Shown in pieces: positions 1-10,495 of a DNA stretch of 64,000 nt. The stretch spans positions 4,216,001-4,280,000 of the forward strand of contig CM074763.1 in assembly GCA_037355855.1 (NCBI GenBank), given 5' to 3'. This stretch comes from Pseudo-nitzschia pungens. Lineage: Eukaryota; Bacillariophyta; Bacillariophyceae; Bacillariales; Bacillariaceae. Position numbers and translations under genes: made by a program. The notes beneath the pieces were generated by a model. That model worked only from the letters and a program-made list of their open reading frames with translations, was not told the origin of the DNA and searched no databases. The stretch's first letter is position 1; each line of letters begins with the position of its first letter.

Positions 1-420
1 TTGTGCGTAATATTTTTAGTTTATCAATTAATTACGTAGGAAAGCAATTTTATTACGTGTGTAATTAATTCATTAGGCGAAAAAATAATGAATATGATTT
101 CCCTTAGCCCCCTTTAAATTTTGAGTAGTATAATATTTTTTAGATTAAACGTATATATATGTGGGATAATATGATTTTGAAAAACTTAACATATCATGGT
201 GAATGCGTTTTTTCTATTTCCAACTGCTCCTGTCATTGTTATGTCATTGTTGTGGTTGTTCTATTGGTTGTTTTGGTTATTTTGGTTGTTTTTGTGGTTT
301 TTTTTGTTTTTTTGTGTTTTTTGTCTTGTTTTGTGGATCATGAGTGACTGACAACAACAACAACCAATAACCACACACAACTCACAACAACCAAGGGTGC
401 CCAGAGCGCACAGTTGGTGT

Positions 421-480
421 GTGGTTGTTGGTTGTTGGTTGTTGGTTGTTGGTTGTTGTTGTTGTTGTTGTTGTTGTTGT
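421..480. repeat. GGTTGTT/GTT microsatellite
   Basis: The stretch is a run of GGTTGTT units passing into pure GTT triplets. The surrounding 160-600 region is also strongly T/G-rich on this strand. Short ORFs here (poly-Cys, poly-Val) are translations of the repeat and are not taken as genes. Confidence 0.9.
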
Positions 481-1140
481 CATTCACTTCTGGTTGTTGT
501 GGGCGCCAGTGTTTTTTGCTGGGGCCCTGGGCATATGTTTTGTATGGTTCATTTGGTTAGAATAAGTCTGAAGCAGTTTGTTTACAAAGTCTGATAATAG
601 TAACATTTCTGTTAAACTGTGCACAAAATAATAAGACTACCTACTGGTATTCATAATTATGATCACAATGATCCTGCTCTTTCATGAGTGAGGAGGCAAA
701 TCAACTACAGCTGCTATCAATTGACATTCCTGTTGTTGCTGGTGCTGCTGCAACAAGGGACAGACAACACAGAAGCATGATGATTCCAGTCTTTTGTGAG
801 TGCAGACAAACAGCAACATGGTGCTCCTGGTCTTTTGTGAGTGCTGATACACAAATACAGGATGCTCAAGAAACAACAACATAATGATCGTGGTCAAAGC
901 GTGGAATTTTTAGTCTCGTGAAAACTTGCACTTTTTGGTCTCGAAAAAAGTGCAAAAAAGTGTGAGTTTATCCCCCTAAACTTTTGTCCCAAAAGGGGGA
1001 TGAGCATTGACAAAGTTGACTTAAAATTGCGGAGTCTGCGCGAAATATTTTCAGTTCCGGAAGGTCCTTACAGGCTCTTTTTTAATAAAGAGTGAGGTGG
1101 TAATTCACTAGCTATTCGGGATTCATCCTCACAAATGCGC

Positions 1141-1666
1141 GTACGGTACTACGTAATTCTTATCAGCTGTCCCCTCCACGACTTTAATGTCCTTTACTCG
1201 CAAGTTTAGGGCATTTTGACCTTCGTCTGGTAGTAGATTTTTCTACAGGGCTCTACAGAGCAGCTCCTAGGCAACTTGTTGAGAAATCTCTCCAGTACTA
1301 ATTCTACATGATATTGTTCGAAATTACATTTTGGCTCCTACTCAACCAATCTTGACTTGATAACACCAGATAAACCAACTCTGGGCACAAGGGTTGGATG
1401 GACGTAGGTGGTATGGCTTCAAGTCTATTGCAACTGCTTCCAATTCAATCACCATGGTCAGGAGGAGTTGTAGCCTAATTTGTACATGAATTTGTGTAGA
1501 AAATTAGTACCAGACTTTCTTTCTGGGAAATGACAGAGTCGTGTCGTAGACTCCAGTAGAAAAATGTACCACCAGGGTGAAGGTCAAAATGCCCTAAACT
1601 TGCGAGTAAAGGACATTGAAGTCGTGGAGGGGACAGCTGATAAGAATTACGTATTACGTATTGTAC
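1141..1666. repeat. long inverted repeat (fold-back), arms about 115 bp
   Basis: The left arm (1141-1256) and right arm (1546-1666) are reverse complements over about 115 bp with a few mismatches. Both contain ATTCTTATCAGCTGTCCCCT and GCAAGTTTAGGGCATTTTGA, one arm on each strand. The spacer is about 290 bp. No transposase-like ORF lies inside. It could be a fold-back or MITE-type element, or an inverted local duplication. No clear TSD was identified. Confidence 0.8.
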
Positions 1667-1678
1667 ATGTTAGTGCAC

Positions 1679-2540
1679 CAGTCGAAGATATTATGTACGT
1701 GTTCCCAATTAGAAAGTGCGTAGCTCTAATTCTACTCGTAAACCTTACGTAACTTACTTGTTGACCCAAAAATTCAGAACTTGGTTTGTATCATGAGCGT
1801 TTAATCAAGCAGAATCTTGCTTCATCGGAATATGGAATTTCCGCCAACAAAAAGAAACAATGACCATCGGAATCTTAGTCAAAGATAGGTACGTGTTCCC
1901 ATATTATTAGAAGAAGTGCGTACTCGTAATCGTAATCGTACGTACGGTAGGGCCTTACCTGTAATCTTAGTTCTTGCCCCAAAAATTCAGAACTCGGTTT
2001 GAATCATGAGTTTTTAGTCTACGGTAGGAGAATCTTGCTTCGCCGGAATATGGAATTTCCGCCAACAAAAAACAACCAATGACCGTCGGAATCTTTTGTT
2101 ACGTAACTTAGGTCCAATCTTAACCTTACCAGTCGAAGGAATGTACGGTACGTGTTCCCAATGTTCCCAATGTTCCGAATTAGAAATGCGTAAGACCTTA
2201 CTCGTATGTAGTTGTTCCCCCAAAAATTCAGAACTTGGTTAGAATCATGAGCGTTTACTATGGAATTCCTATCGGCTCTCCCTTGGTTTTGGTAGAAATT
2301 ATTAGTAGTAGTTGGGAATGTAGAACCAGTGGATAGCTGATGAGAATTCTTCAGTAGTCTAGTAGAATCTTGCTTCATCGGAATATGGAATTTCCACAAA
2401 CAAAAACAATCAATGACGGACGGAATCTGTGACAGCTAATAAGAATTCTGTAGTACGAAGTACGGTAGTCTAGAAGAAATCCTCCATTGGAATATGGAAT
2501 TTCCATCAACAAAAACAACAATTGACCGACGGAATCTGTG
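1679..2540. repeat. degenerate tandem repeat upstream of the cyclase gene, about 212-240 bp units
   Basis: The block CAAAAATTCAGAACTTGGTT recurs with small changes near 1769, 1981 and 2221. The block GGAATATGGAATTTCC followed by CAACAAAAA and then a CAATGACC-like string recurs near 1828, 2043, 2379 and 2491. TACGTGTTCCC recurs near 1697, 1890 and 2150. Together they make three to four degenerate units that end about 65 bp before the start codon of the next gene. They may include promoter sequence of that gene (inference). Confidence 0.7.
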
Positions 2541-2604
2541 ACTTCACAAATTGTCTACCGGACACAACAAAACGACAACGACAACGGCAACGGCAACGGC
2601 AACG

Positions 2605-5600
2605 ATGTCGCTCTTTCTTCCACCTAACGTACAACCTCTATCCCCAGCGGCTGATGTTAACAGCTGGAGCGATCAGACTGTGGCAGCAGGACTCGAAGAT
2701 GCAGAGTTTTTCAAGATGCCCAAGGGCATAGAGAACAGAACGGTTGGCCTCTCCTACAATCAACTGTAAGTCCATGTCTTGAATACAACGACTATTATGC
2801 ATGCGGAAGAACGATTGGAGACTAGTTGTTGTTCTTTTGAACTCGGACATTGCTTGACAAAGCTATCAAAGTTAATGATCATCGCTCATCGCTTTGCAGA
2901 ATGCGAGTAGCCCGCCTGATTCATGAAATCAATCTTGACTATGTGATGAGCATACATCCTTCTCCTTTTCAGTGATGCAATACAAGTATTCAATCGCAGA
3001 TTTGAAATTATCTTTCCTCTTACGACTTTTGAAAAATATTTACCTTACCCAATTTTCCGCACTTGTATCTTTTCCTTTTTCTTTTTATCGATCACCGTGA
3101 CCCCTTATCAACCACACATTCATGACACATGACCAAATCAAAAATACTACAGCCATGACTATGTACGAAGTGAGCCTGACTTATACGTTCAAAGAATTCT
3201 TGATGCCACCCCCAAACCCAAAGGCCGCAACGCCTTCACCAGCATCCATGTCATTGCACCACCCAAGAGTGCTCAGAGCGAGGTGGCAGAGAACACCGTC
3301 CAAGCCATCCAAGATGGATCAGCAGCACTCAAGAAAGAGGTACACGTCCACCGCCTCAATGAAAAGGGGTGCCGACCACTCGCATCTCCCATGGAGGAAT
3401 ATGAAACCATCTTCGAGGCTGCGTCATCCCTCCTCCTCTCCGAGGCCGATCGGGCGTCCATTGTAATCTTTGTTGGGTGGGAGAATGTTGCCATGGATGG
3501 ATATGCGGCCTTCATTGCCATGCTTCCATTTCGCGGGGTGCAGTGCGCCGTCATCTCGAGGCGTGAGTTGTATAGCAATATGTTCCATTTTCGGACGCCG
3601 AGTGGGACCTTCGACATGGATGCCCTCACAGCAGCACGCATTGGGAAGTTCTCGGTCCATGCAATGTTTGGTAGTCTCCCCTCAAAGAAATGTAGCTCGG
3701 CAGTCAAGGAGTGGCTTCCTGTGGATATTTCCTCAGAAGAAGATGTTGAATCGGTCACCAGATTACCCTTCAAAATCGGTGGATTGGAGTTACCAATGTT
3801 GACACATAGCGGTAATGCTGATGAGGCCCTTTACTGCTTGAGTGAACTATTGAAGGACAGGTTCCCTAATGGATACACTCCAATCGTTAGTTGTGGCGAG
3901 ACCTGTGACGCCCTCGGGTACGGCCAAGACATGCTTGATGCCCTTGATCAAGAAGATGGACTGCTCTTTACACACAAGTCCGGCGAGACTTTCAAACGTT
4001 ATGACAACTACGGAACTGATCGTCTCTTTGCAACAATCAACACTGCCAAGAACACTGGCCTCCCTCCTGTTATTATTGCCGTCGGTGGAGGAGTGAATGG
4101 AAACGGCATCGGATTGATTGCTGGTATGACGAATTGTGAATTCATTGAGGTCCCGACCACACCCATGCACTACAACGATGCGGTAACTTCTGCAAAGAAG
4201 GCCTTCTCACTCGTCGTCGATGACAGCATCCTCTCCAAGAACATCCTCGGATGTTTCTACCTCCCACAACTCGCATTCTGTATCAATGAATGGTTCCTCA
4301 CCATCTCGTCAGCGAACGCCCACGCCGCTGTTGGCGAAGCTACGAAGACCATGAACATGCTCGGTATAGCTAACTCCGTTGTTGGAGCGAATGATTTCCA
4401 CAATGTCCTCGGCGCAGCCGAGTTTGCATCAGACTTCACCAAGATCGTTTCAGAAGTGGAAGGTTTTGATCATTTGATCAACTTTGTTGAGGATAAGAAT
4501 ATGATAATGAAGAAGAAGGCCATTATCGAAGTTGGTCAGAAGATCGCCTCCCTTCGCAAAGCCAGGGTTACATACAACGAGAACTGGTGCAATGACGAGC
4601 CCGTCAACTGGACTACCCTTGCATCACGAAGAAAGTTTTTGTCGATGACAAGCATGGCGTCCTTCCTTACTACCTCAACTATGACCAGTGCCACCGACTT
4701 TGTTGCCGTTGACTCCGCTGCTTCCGACGTACCCTCAGCTGCAACTTCTATTTCAAAAGTATCTGGATCGGTGCACGGATCAGAATTGTCTTTGTCTGAT
4801 GATGAAACAGATGATGATGTACGTCACTTCGAACTTGTAATTTTTTCCTCTTCTTTGAAATGATTCACATGCTAATCAAACTGCGTTTTACTTTCTGTTT
4901 CAATTCATAGGTTTCTGAGCTGGAATACTTCATGGTCAAGAGGAACGAAATGATGAAGAGCTACCGTAACCACTTTACAACAATGAACGAGGAGAAGAAA
5001 CAATCAATTCTTTCCTTCCTTACAACCATCAACGCGGAAATCGTCAAAGCCAAGGCAATGTTCCTCGCTTACTCCGATCCATTTGAGAAGTACAGAGCAC
5101 TCCTTTTCGAATACGCCCACACTCTTGGTCACGGCGTTGAGTCTTTCGCGAACGATCTATACTTGAAGGCCAGAAATAGTGGGGTAGAAGTGCATGATGA
5201 TGCCCTTCGTTTACACGGACAGTGTGTTGGTATGGCTGTGCTTTGGGCTGGTGAGATGTCCAAGGACTTGGGAAAACTGACTGGTGAAGGATACGACTTA
5301 CATCAATCGTTCCCGTACTTATTTAACCGTGCTGGCGGTTTCTCCTTCGGTCCTCTTCGCAACTTATGCGATGAACTCGGCGTCGAGAGGGAAGAGTTCT
5401 GCGAAAAGGTCCTTCAGGTCGTCCGTCGCGATAACAAACGTGGATACTGCAGTTGCTCCGAACCCAACAAATCAGTCGACCAGCTCGTAACTTGCCGTCC
5501 AGGAAAGATGCTTCGAAGTAAGGACCCTAACGCAGAGGTAAGATACCTCGTTGAGGTCGATGAAGAATGGCAGAAGAGGGTGCTCGAGCAGGCCTTCGAT

Positions 5601-5801
5601 GGAAAGTTCGACAAGGTTGCAGATTTGTGTGACGGTCGATTGATCTTCCAACCATTGGCCCCAGCAAGCAAGAATTCCAACCTTCTTAGATCGTCCAGCA
5701 AAGACGTTTCGAATTACATCAGGTCACGTTTGTTGGAAGCCTACACTGCTGACTTGCCAAATATTGCACAAGCTCCAACATTGGATTTGCCAAGTGTCTG
5801 A
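2605..5801 (+). CDS. DHQ synthase-like sugar phosphate cyclase (3 exons, 905 aa)
   Basis: I read exons 2605-2765, 3153-4818 and 4911-5801. Donors are GTAAGT at 2766 and GTACGT at 4819; acceptors are CTACAG ending at 3152 and CATAG ending at 4910. All phases join and give 905 residues. The family is NAD- and zinc-dependent and cyclises sugar phosphates; members include 3-dehydroquinate synthase and 2-deoxy-scyllo-inosose synthase. Visible motifs are a glycine-rich GGGVNGNGIG (about residue 365), VPTTPMHYNDAV (about 388), GEATK with the expected zinc Glu and catalytic Lys (about 449), HTLGHGVES (about 680) and LHGQCVGMA (about 715). The last two carry the expected zinc histidines. The spacing between GEATK and the first His motif is about 230 residues, against roughly 70 in bacterial DHQ synthase. 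The extra part is largely Ser/Thr/Ala-rich and acidic. The substrate cannot be assigned from sequence. The GTG at 3283 is not a start, because the coding frame continues upstream to the exon 2 acceptor. Confidence 0.85.
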
Positions 5802-6230
5802 TAAATCTTTCTCCAACCTTTCTTAATTCACTCATCATTCATGTGTGGTACCTGAAACCCATACGAGACATGCATTGGGCCGCCTGTGGGGGTGGGCTGT
5901 TTGGAGAGCTCGTAAGCTTCAGTAATTACAGGTAGATCAAATAATATTAGTTGCACTTTTAAATCATGACGGATCACAGACCTCTCTATTAGTACTACGG
6001 ATCACGTGTTGATTGGATAGGGTTGTCGATCACGAAAATCCAACCAAGTCTCAAAAAGCTGTATTTGAATGATTTACTCTATTGACTAGATTATTCAAAA
6101 AGAATGAGCATTGATCATCAGATCAGTTATCTCCATTTGTTGTTATTGTTGTCATGCATCAATTCATGTTGCAGTTGGTCGCAGTTGTATCTTTGTGACA
6201 TTCCATCATCAGCAGCACCTGTGAACATCT
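5802..6230. other. intergenic, no gene seen
   Basis: This is the 3' flank of the cyclase gene. It contains AT-rich sequence and a short hydrophobic ORF (6104-6289) that runs into the ATT tail of the neighbouring insertion. I find no convincing gene. Confidence 0.6.
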
Positions 6231-6250
6231 GCCCATCATATCTAGTGATT
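6231..6250. repeat. TSD, left copy, of LINE-D
   Basis: GCCCATCATATCTAGTGATT here is identical to 8295-8314. The two copies directly abut the tail and the 5' end of the 2,044-bp insert. Confidence 0.95.
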
Positions 6251-6989
6251 ATAATAATAATAATAATAATAATATACTTATTTAAGTAGGAAAATCCACC
6301 GAAGGTGGTTAAAAGCTACTCAGTCTGTAACCAGACTTTATCGTCGCCTCAATCGAAGAGAGGTTAGGCCCCAAGTTGTAGAACGACGCGCCGCCTCAAC
6401 CATGGGGAATAGGCCCCAGGTTGTAAGGACGGCTATTTTGCAAACGAACCTTGGTAAGAAACAGGAAAAAAAAAAACGAACCAGTCCAGAGCACAACAGA
6501 CACTGCTGTTGCAAAGCGTACAGGAAACGGGGTAACAAGAACGTGAAAGGGAAAGACACAAGCAAAACTGTCCCTCCAATGCTGGTGTGCAGCATCCGTA
6601 ATGCTAGTGGTCAGCTGACACAAGCAAAACCCTGACTAGATACATGGTATCTGTAATGCTAGTGGTCAGCGTACAAAAGCAAAACTCCTCTCTGAATGCT
6701 GGATTGCAGCATCACCAGTAATGCGAGTAGTCATCCCCAAACACATCCCGAACCACATTCCTTACCACTGTATGGTACATAAAGTACAGAGCCTACTACC
6801 AAATTCGTAACAGCTGTCCTTCTGTTCGAACTTCGTAGTAGGAGACACGTAGAGGCGGTGGAGCCTACTACCAAATTCAAATTCGTAACAGCTGGCCTTC
6901 TGTTCGAACTTGAACTTGCTCTCCTGTAGTAGCTTGGAAACAGGGCCTTAAAGTGAAAACACTTATGGACCATCAGGGCTGTAGGCTTG

Positions 6990-7740
6990 AAAACAGGTCT
7001 CTGCTGTACTGTGAACTGGAGGGGTATATGTAGGTGGTGGTGCGTTAAGTAACATGTACTTAGCAGCTTTGGGGCTTGGGTCATAAAAACAGTAGGTCCA
7101 TAATCAAAAACAATTATGGACTATCAGGGCAGTAGACTTGAAAACAGATGACAGTTGAAGTGTGCATCTGAGAGGGTTATGTAGGTAGGAGAGCCTTAAG
7201 CAAGCTGTACTTAGCGGCTTTGGGGCTTGGGTCAGGAAATAGTAGGACCTTAAGTGAGAACACTTATGGTCCAGCAGGGCAGTAGACTTGAAAACAGATG
7301 ACAGTTGAAGTGTGCATCTGAGAGGTATATGTAGGTAGGAGAGCCTTAAGCAAGCTGTACTTAGCGGCTTTGGGGCTTGGGTAAGGAAACAGTAGGACCA
7401 TAAGCGAAAACACTTATGGTCCATCAGGGCAGTAGACTTGAAAACAGATGACAGTTGAAGAATGCATCTGAGAGGTATATGTAGGTAGGGGAGCCTTAAG
7501 CAAACTGTACTTAGTGGCTTTAGGGCTTGGGTCAGGAAACAGTAGGACCATAAGCGAAAACACTTAGGGTCCATCAGGGCAGTAGACTTGGAAACAGATG
7601 ACATTTATACAGTACACCTGAGAGGGTTATGTAGGTGGTGGAGCCTGAAGCAAACTGTACTTAGCGGCTTTGGGGCTTGGGTCAAGAAACAGTAGGACCA
7701 TAAGTGAAAACACTTAGGGTCCAGCAGGGCAATGGACTTG
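6990..7740. repeat. 150-bp tandem repeat inside LINE-D (5 units)
   Basis: The marker CAGGGCAGTAGACTTG ends at 7140, 7290, 7440 and 7590, and its variant forms end at 6989 and 7740. The period is thus 150 bp almost throughout. Because 150 is a multiple of three and the unit is stop-poor on the minus strand, a 166-aa repetitive ORF appears there; it is not taken as a gene. Confidence 0.9.
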
Positions 7741-7863
7741 AAAACAGATGACAGAATTTCTTTTGTTTAAAAAAAGATTCCTACAGTGGAAGGGGCTGTT
7801 CGTGAACTTCGACTTGAAAAGACTTAAGAGGACTCAGCAAGGAACTTTGAAGAATGTAGAACA

Positions 7864-7927
7864 TTAAGTGAGAATCACTTAAGCAGCTTGGAAACAGTGT
7901 AGAACATTAAGTATAAGATATACTTAA
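7864..7927. other. two hairpins in the 5'-UTR-like part of LINE-D
   Basis: TTAAGTGA-GAA-TCACTTAA (7864-7882) and TTAAGTATA-AGA-TATACTTAA (7907-7927) are perfect hairpins with 8- and 9-bp stems. They share the outer TTAAGT/ACTTAA pairs but differ inside while staying paired. LINE-B has TTAAGTG-ATACC-CACTTAA at 24362-24380 and LINE-A a matching one at about 17814. Confidence 0.75.
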
Positions 7928-8294
7928 GGGCCTTGGAATGGAGCTGGGAAACAGATTGAAGCAGAAATACAACGTTGTTGTCGGTTTTGCTGTACGGTAG
8001 AATCTGTACTGGAAGTGCTGTAGAAAATTATGTGTCGGTTTGCTGCTGCTGCTGCTGCTCGATCGGCCGCCGAGTGGTGAATTGGCAACCAAAGCAACCA
8101 AACGAAGCATCCAGCAACTGAACCGATAGCAGAAACGAAGAGCGCAGGTCTTGGTTAATACATGTAGGTCCTGGGGTTGTGATTGGGGGTGTATAAGGGA
8201 GCGAGATATCGCATGGTAAAGTTGTGTAGAAATCTACGTATTTTTAGTACTGGAACATCGGAACGTCGGACAAAATGCGCTTCGCGCAAATTGT

Positions 8295-8314
8295 GCCCAT
8301 CATATCTAGTGATT
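8295..8314. repeat. TSD, right copy, of LINE-D
   Basis: Identical over 20 bp to 6231-6250. Confidence 0.95.
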
Positions 8315-8684
8315 TATGTTGATATCTAAGATGATGCTATAGGCTGTGGTGCTAGGGCTCCTGTGTGGAGAAGTGTACTGGGGCTACATGCAATAGCACC
8401 CGGTAGGTAACTACCAGGAGCTGAGCTGAGTGCTAGATCTATGTGCTAACATCTAGCATGAGCACCTAGCAACAGGCTTAGCAACAGGCTTAGCAACAGG
8501 CTTATTCTACATGGTATGGGGTGCTAACTCCATAGATACCAGGGTCCTCGCATGGGATTTGTACGAGTTGTACATACCCCGGGTATAGCACTTGCACTAG
8601 CACAGTGTAGCTGGATGCTACAGGGTTAAGGTTGCTGATGCTACGAGATACTGGATATGCTAACCTACCATGCTACCATGCTAC
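8315..8684. other. non-coding, short 12-bp repeat
   Basis: No gene is seen. TAGCAACAGGCT is repeated three times in tandem at about 8467-8504. The stretch around 8360-8400 (CTGTGTGGAGA then CTACATGCAATAG) resembles the reverse complement of sequence near 53510-53590 and 59380-59440, so it is probably part of a dispersed repeat. Confidence 0.5.
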
Positions 8685-9190
8685 CATACTATGCTGCCGC
8701 CGGGGTGAGGTCATTGGTGTACTATTAGTACTATGACCGGATTCCTGACCCAGACAGTTTAAATTAGCACACGAGCAAGCCAGCACGCAAGCGAGTTAGC
8801 ACAAGCAAGCGCTAGCAAGCTAGCGCTAGCACACGGTTGGATCTATTAATTAACCGCTAACGCAACTCCGTAGAATACAGTACTGAGCCTACGCACTGTA
8901 TACGATACAAGAATAGCAAAGCGCTGTCATGCTACGATTACAGGAGCTGAGCGCTTTGACTCAGCTCCCCCCACTCTTTCTTTTCCACTCTAAAATAAAC
9001 ACCTATCATGCCCTCCCCTTTCGATTGATTCCGATGTACCTCTAGGGAAGTACCTTGTAGTAACTAAGTGTATGCAATAGAGCTTGAACAGTATCCACTG
9101 TAGTCTCACTATTTGCCAGGACCCTACGTGCTATTATTGTTAAGGGTTTCCCCTTTATTTGCTGACGAGCAATATCAACGCAGATTTCCA
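8685..9190 (+). repeat. dispersed repeat R, copy 1
   Basis: This stretch matches 53095-53420 in the same orientation and 9320-9820 in reverse, at very roughly 65-75 percent by eye. Shared landmarks include CAGGAGCTGAGC, GTACCTCTAGG, GAACAGTATCC, TGTAGTCTCACT and GCAATATCAACGCA. It has no ORF and could be an old LTR or the arm of a fold-back element. Confidence 0.6.
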
Positions 9191-9319
9191 TCATTTGAGA
9201 ATATTCAATCCATATGACATGACTGTATTATTCATACGATTATATGTATGCTCTCTTCATTATTCATCAGCTATTATTTAACCATTTCCAACACACTCCT
9301 GGGGTCTTGTGGAACTGCT

Positions 9320-9820
9320 GTTACCCAACTGTGTAAAGATATTGCTCGTCAGCAAAACATGGGAACAACAATAACAACAGTACAGCACAGAGTGCTGGCA
9401 AATAGTAAGGCAACAAAGCAATCATACAGATGGTATTGCATACACAAGGAGCACACTAGCTACCACTCTAGAGGTACGTTAGAGATGTGAAGTATTGTTG
9501 CCGGGCATGATGTTCTTTTAGAGGCTTTTAAAGTGGTTGAATTCCAAAGAGTGAGAGCTCGGATGGAGCTCCAATAGAGCATTTGTATCGCTGATTGGTA
9601 TGTCGGTATAGGGTCAGGGTATGTAGGTCCAGTACTTAATTCAACGTACTGACCATACCTTTTACCGACACCTGTAGATCCAGTACTGTAGTGTACACGC
9701 AGTACTGTAAGGTACTTGATTGATGCGCTTGCCAAACTTGCTCGCTTGTTAACTGCAGGGGCTTAGTATCCGGTTATAGTACAAATTGTACACAATGACC
9801 ATACCCCAACGGTAGCATAA
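9320..9820 (-). repeat. dispersed repeat R, copy 2 (inverted)
   Basis: The reverse complement of this stretch follows copy 1 in the same order: CGAGCAATATC, CTATTTGCCAGCACT, GTACCTCTAGAG and finally a TATGCTACCG/GGTCATTG block matching about 8690-8720. Copies 1 and 2 form a large inverted repeat around a spacer of about 130 bp. Confidence 0.5.
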
Positions 9821-10214
9821 TATTGAGGTGAAATATCTTCATAACTGTACAGGTGTTCTGCGCAACCACACCATTGGTATTGGACCTTGCCACCTTTGCC
9901 TGGTAGTACATCTGCTTGTACTAGTGATTGTAATCACTCTGAGTGATGCCCATGATGGTGTTCTGGAACTTCTGGAACAATGACCCCTGCAAAGGCTTGG
10001 TATAGTATGCCGTGAACCGGAATTAGTCATGGGTGCACTTGGGACTAAGAATAAGAATAAGATTAGCAAGGCATTGGAATCGCCGATTCTGATACAAATC
10101 AAGAGCAATAGCAATAGACTAATCCTTAGAGCTCACAATTTGCATATCACTACTATTCTACTAATCACTAGTAGACCCAGGTATGGCATGCAACATGCTA
10201 GCATAGGCTGGTAG
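9821..10214. other. non-coding flank of Gypsy-1
   Basis: No gene or recognised repeat is seen. The last five bases before the LTR (GGTAG, 10210-10214) would be the left TSD of Gypsy-1, but the partner on the right is lost. Confidence 0.4.
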
Positions 10215-10495
10215 TGTTACGAATCGATAATTAACCGAATCCCACATGGGAATCGAATATAAAGATATCCATATATGCATATCTGGTATATATGAACAGG
10301 TATGCAGAAGAGAGCGATCATACAATTAAGGTTACATACAGAATATATGTTATATACAAAGATGGAGATTATATAAGAAGATCGCAATGACATCATTGCT
10401 CATTATTTCCTCTCTCTAATTTGAATCCCATCTCTTAAAGTGAAATAACACACAATTATTCATACTACTCCAAATTTCTACCTTAGAGTGTTACA
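10215..10495 (+). repeat. 5' LTR of Gypsy-1
   Basis: It begins TGTTACGAATCG and ends CCTTAGAGTGTTACA, giving TG...CA ends. It shares the GAATCCCA-CATGGGAATCGAATAT region and the TTTCTACCTTAGA end with the Gypsy-2 LTRs, but is more diverged and shorter. The 3' LTR of this element is not present in the window. Confidence 0.85.

Larger units (their letters stand above)
6251..8294 (-). mobile_element. LINE-D: short non-coding LINE-derived retroelement with 20-bp TSD
   Basis: Read on the minus strand, the element begins at 8294 with ACAATTT then a TGCGC-GAA-GCGCA hairpin and CATTTTGTCCGACGTTCCGATG. LINE-A and LINE-B begin with the same sequence at 17412 and 23958. It ends at 6251 with the LINE-family 3' end: AGTCTGGTTACAGACT, a CCACC-TTC-GGTGG hairpin and an ATT-repeat tail of about eight to nine units. 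Between these ends are 5'-UTR-like sequence and a 150-bp tandem repeat. There is no endonuclease, reverse transcriptase or ORF1. A perfect 20-bp TSD flanks it. This is the pattern of a non-autonomous partner of a LINE, as known for trypanosome RIME/NARTc with ingi/L1Tc. Use of the LINE-A/B machinery is inferred. Confidence 0.88.

Noticed and set aside
3283..3285. GTG start for the sugar phosphate cyclase
   Set aside because: Eukaryotic context, coding frame continues upstream, and an ATG exon at 2605-2765 with a GTAAGT donor joins in phase at 3153.
6104..6289. 61-aa hydrophobic ORF
   Set aside because: Its C-terminal poly-Ile comes from the ATT tail of LINE-D; the insertion cannot have been part of a functional frame.
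7104..7604. 166-aa repetitive minus-strand ORF
   Set aside because: Follows the 150-bp tandem repeat, whose length is a multiple of three; the frame is broken in neighbouring units.
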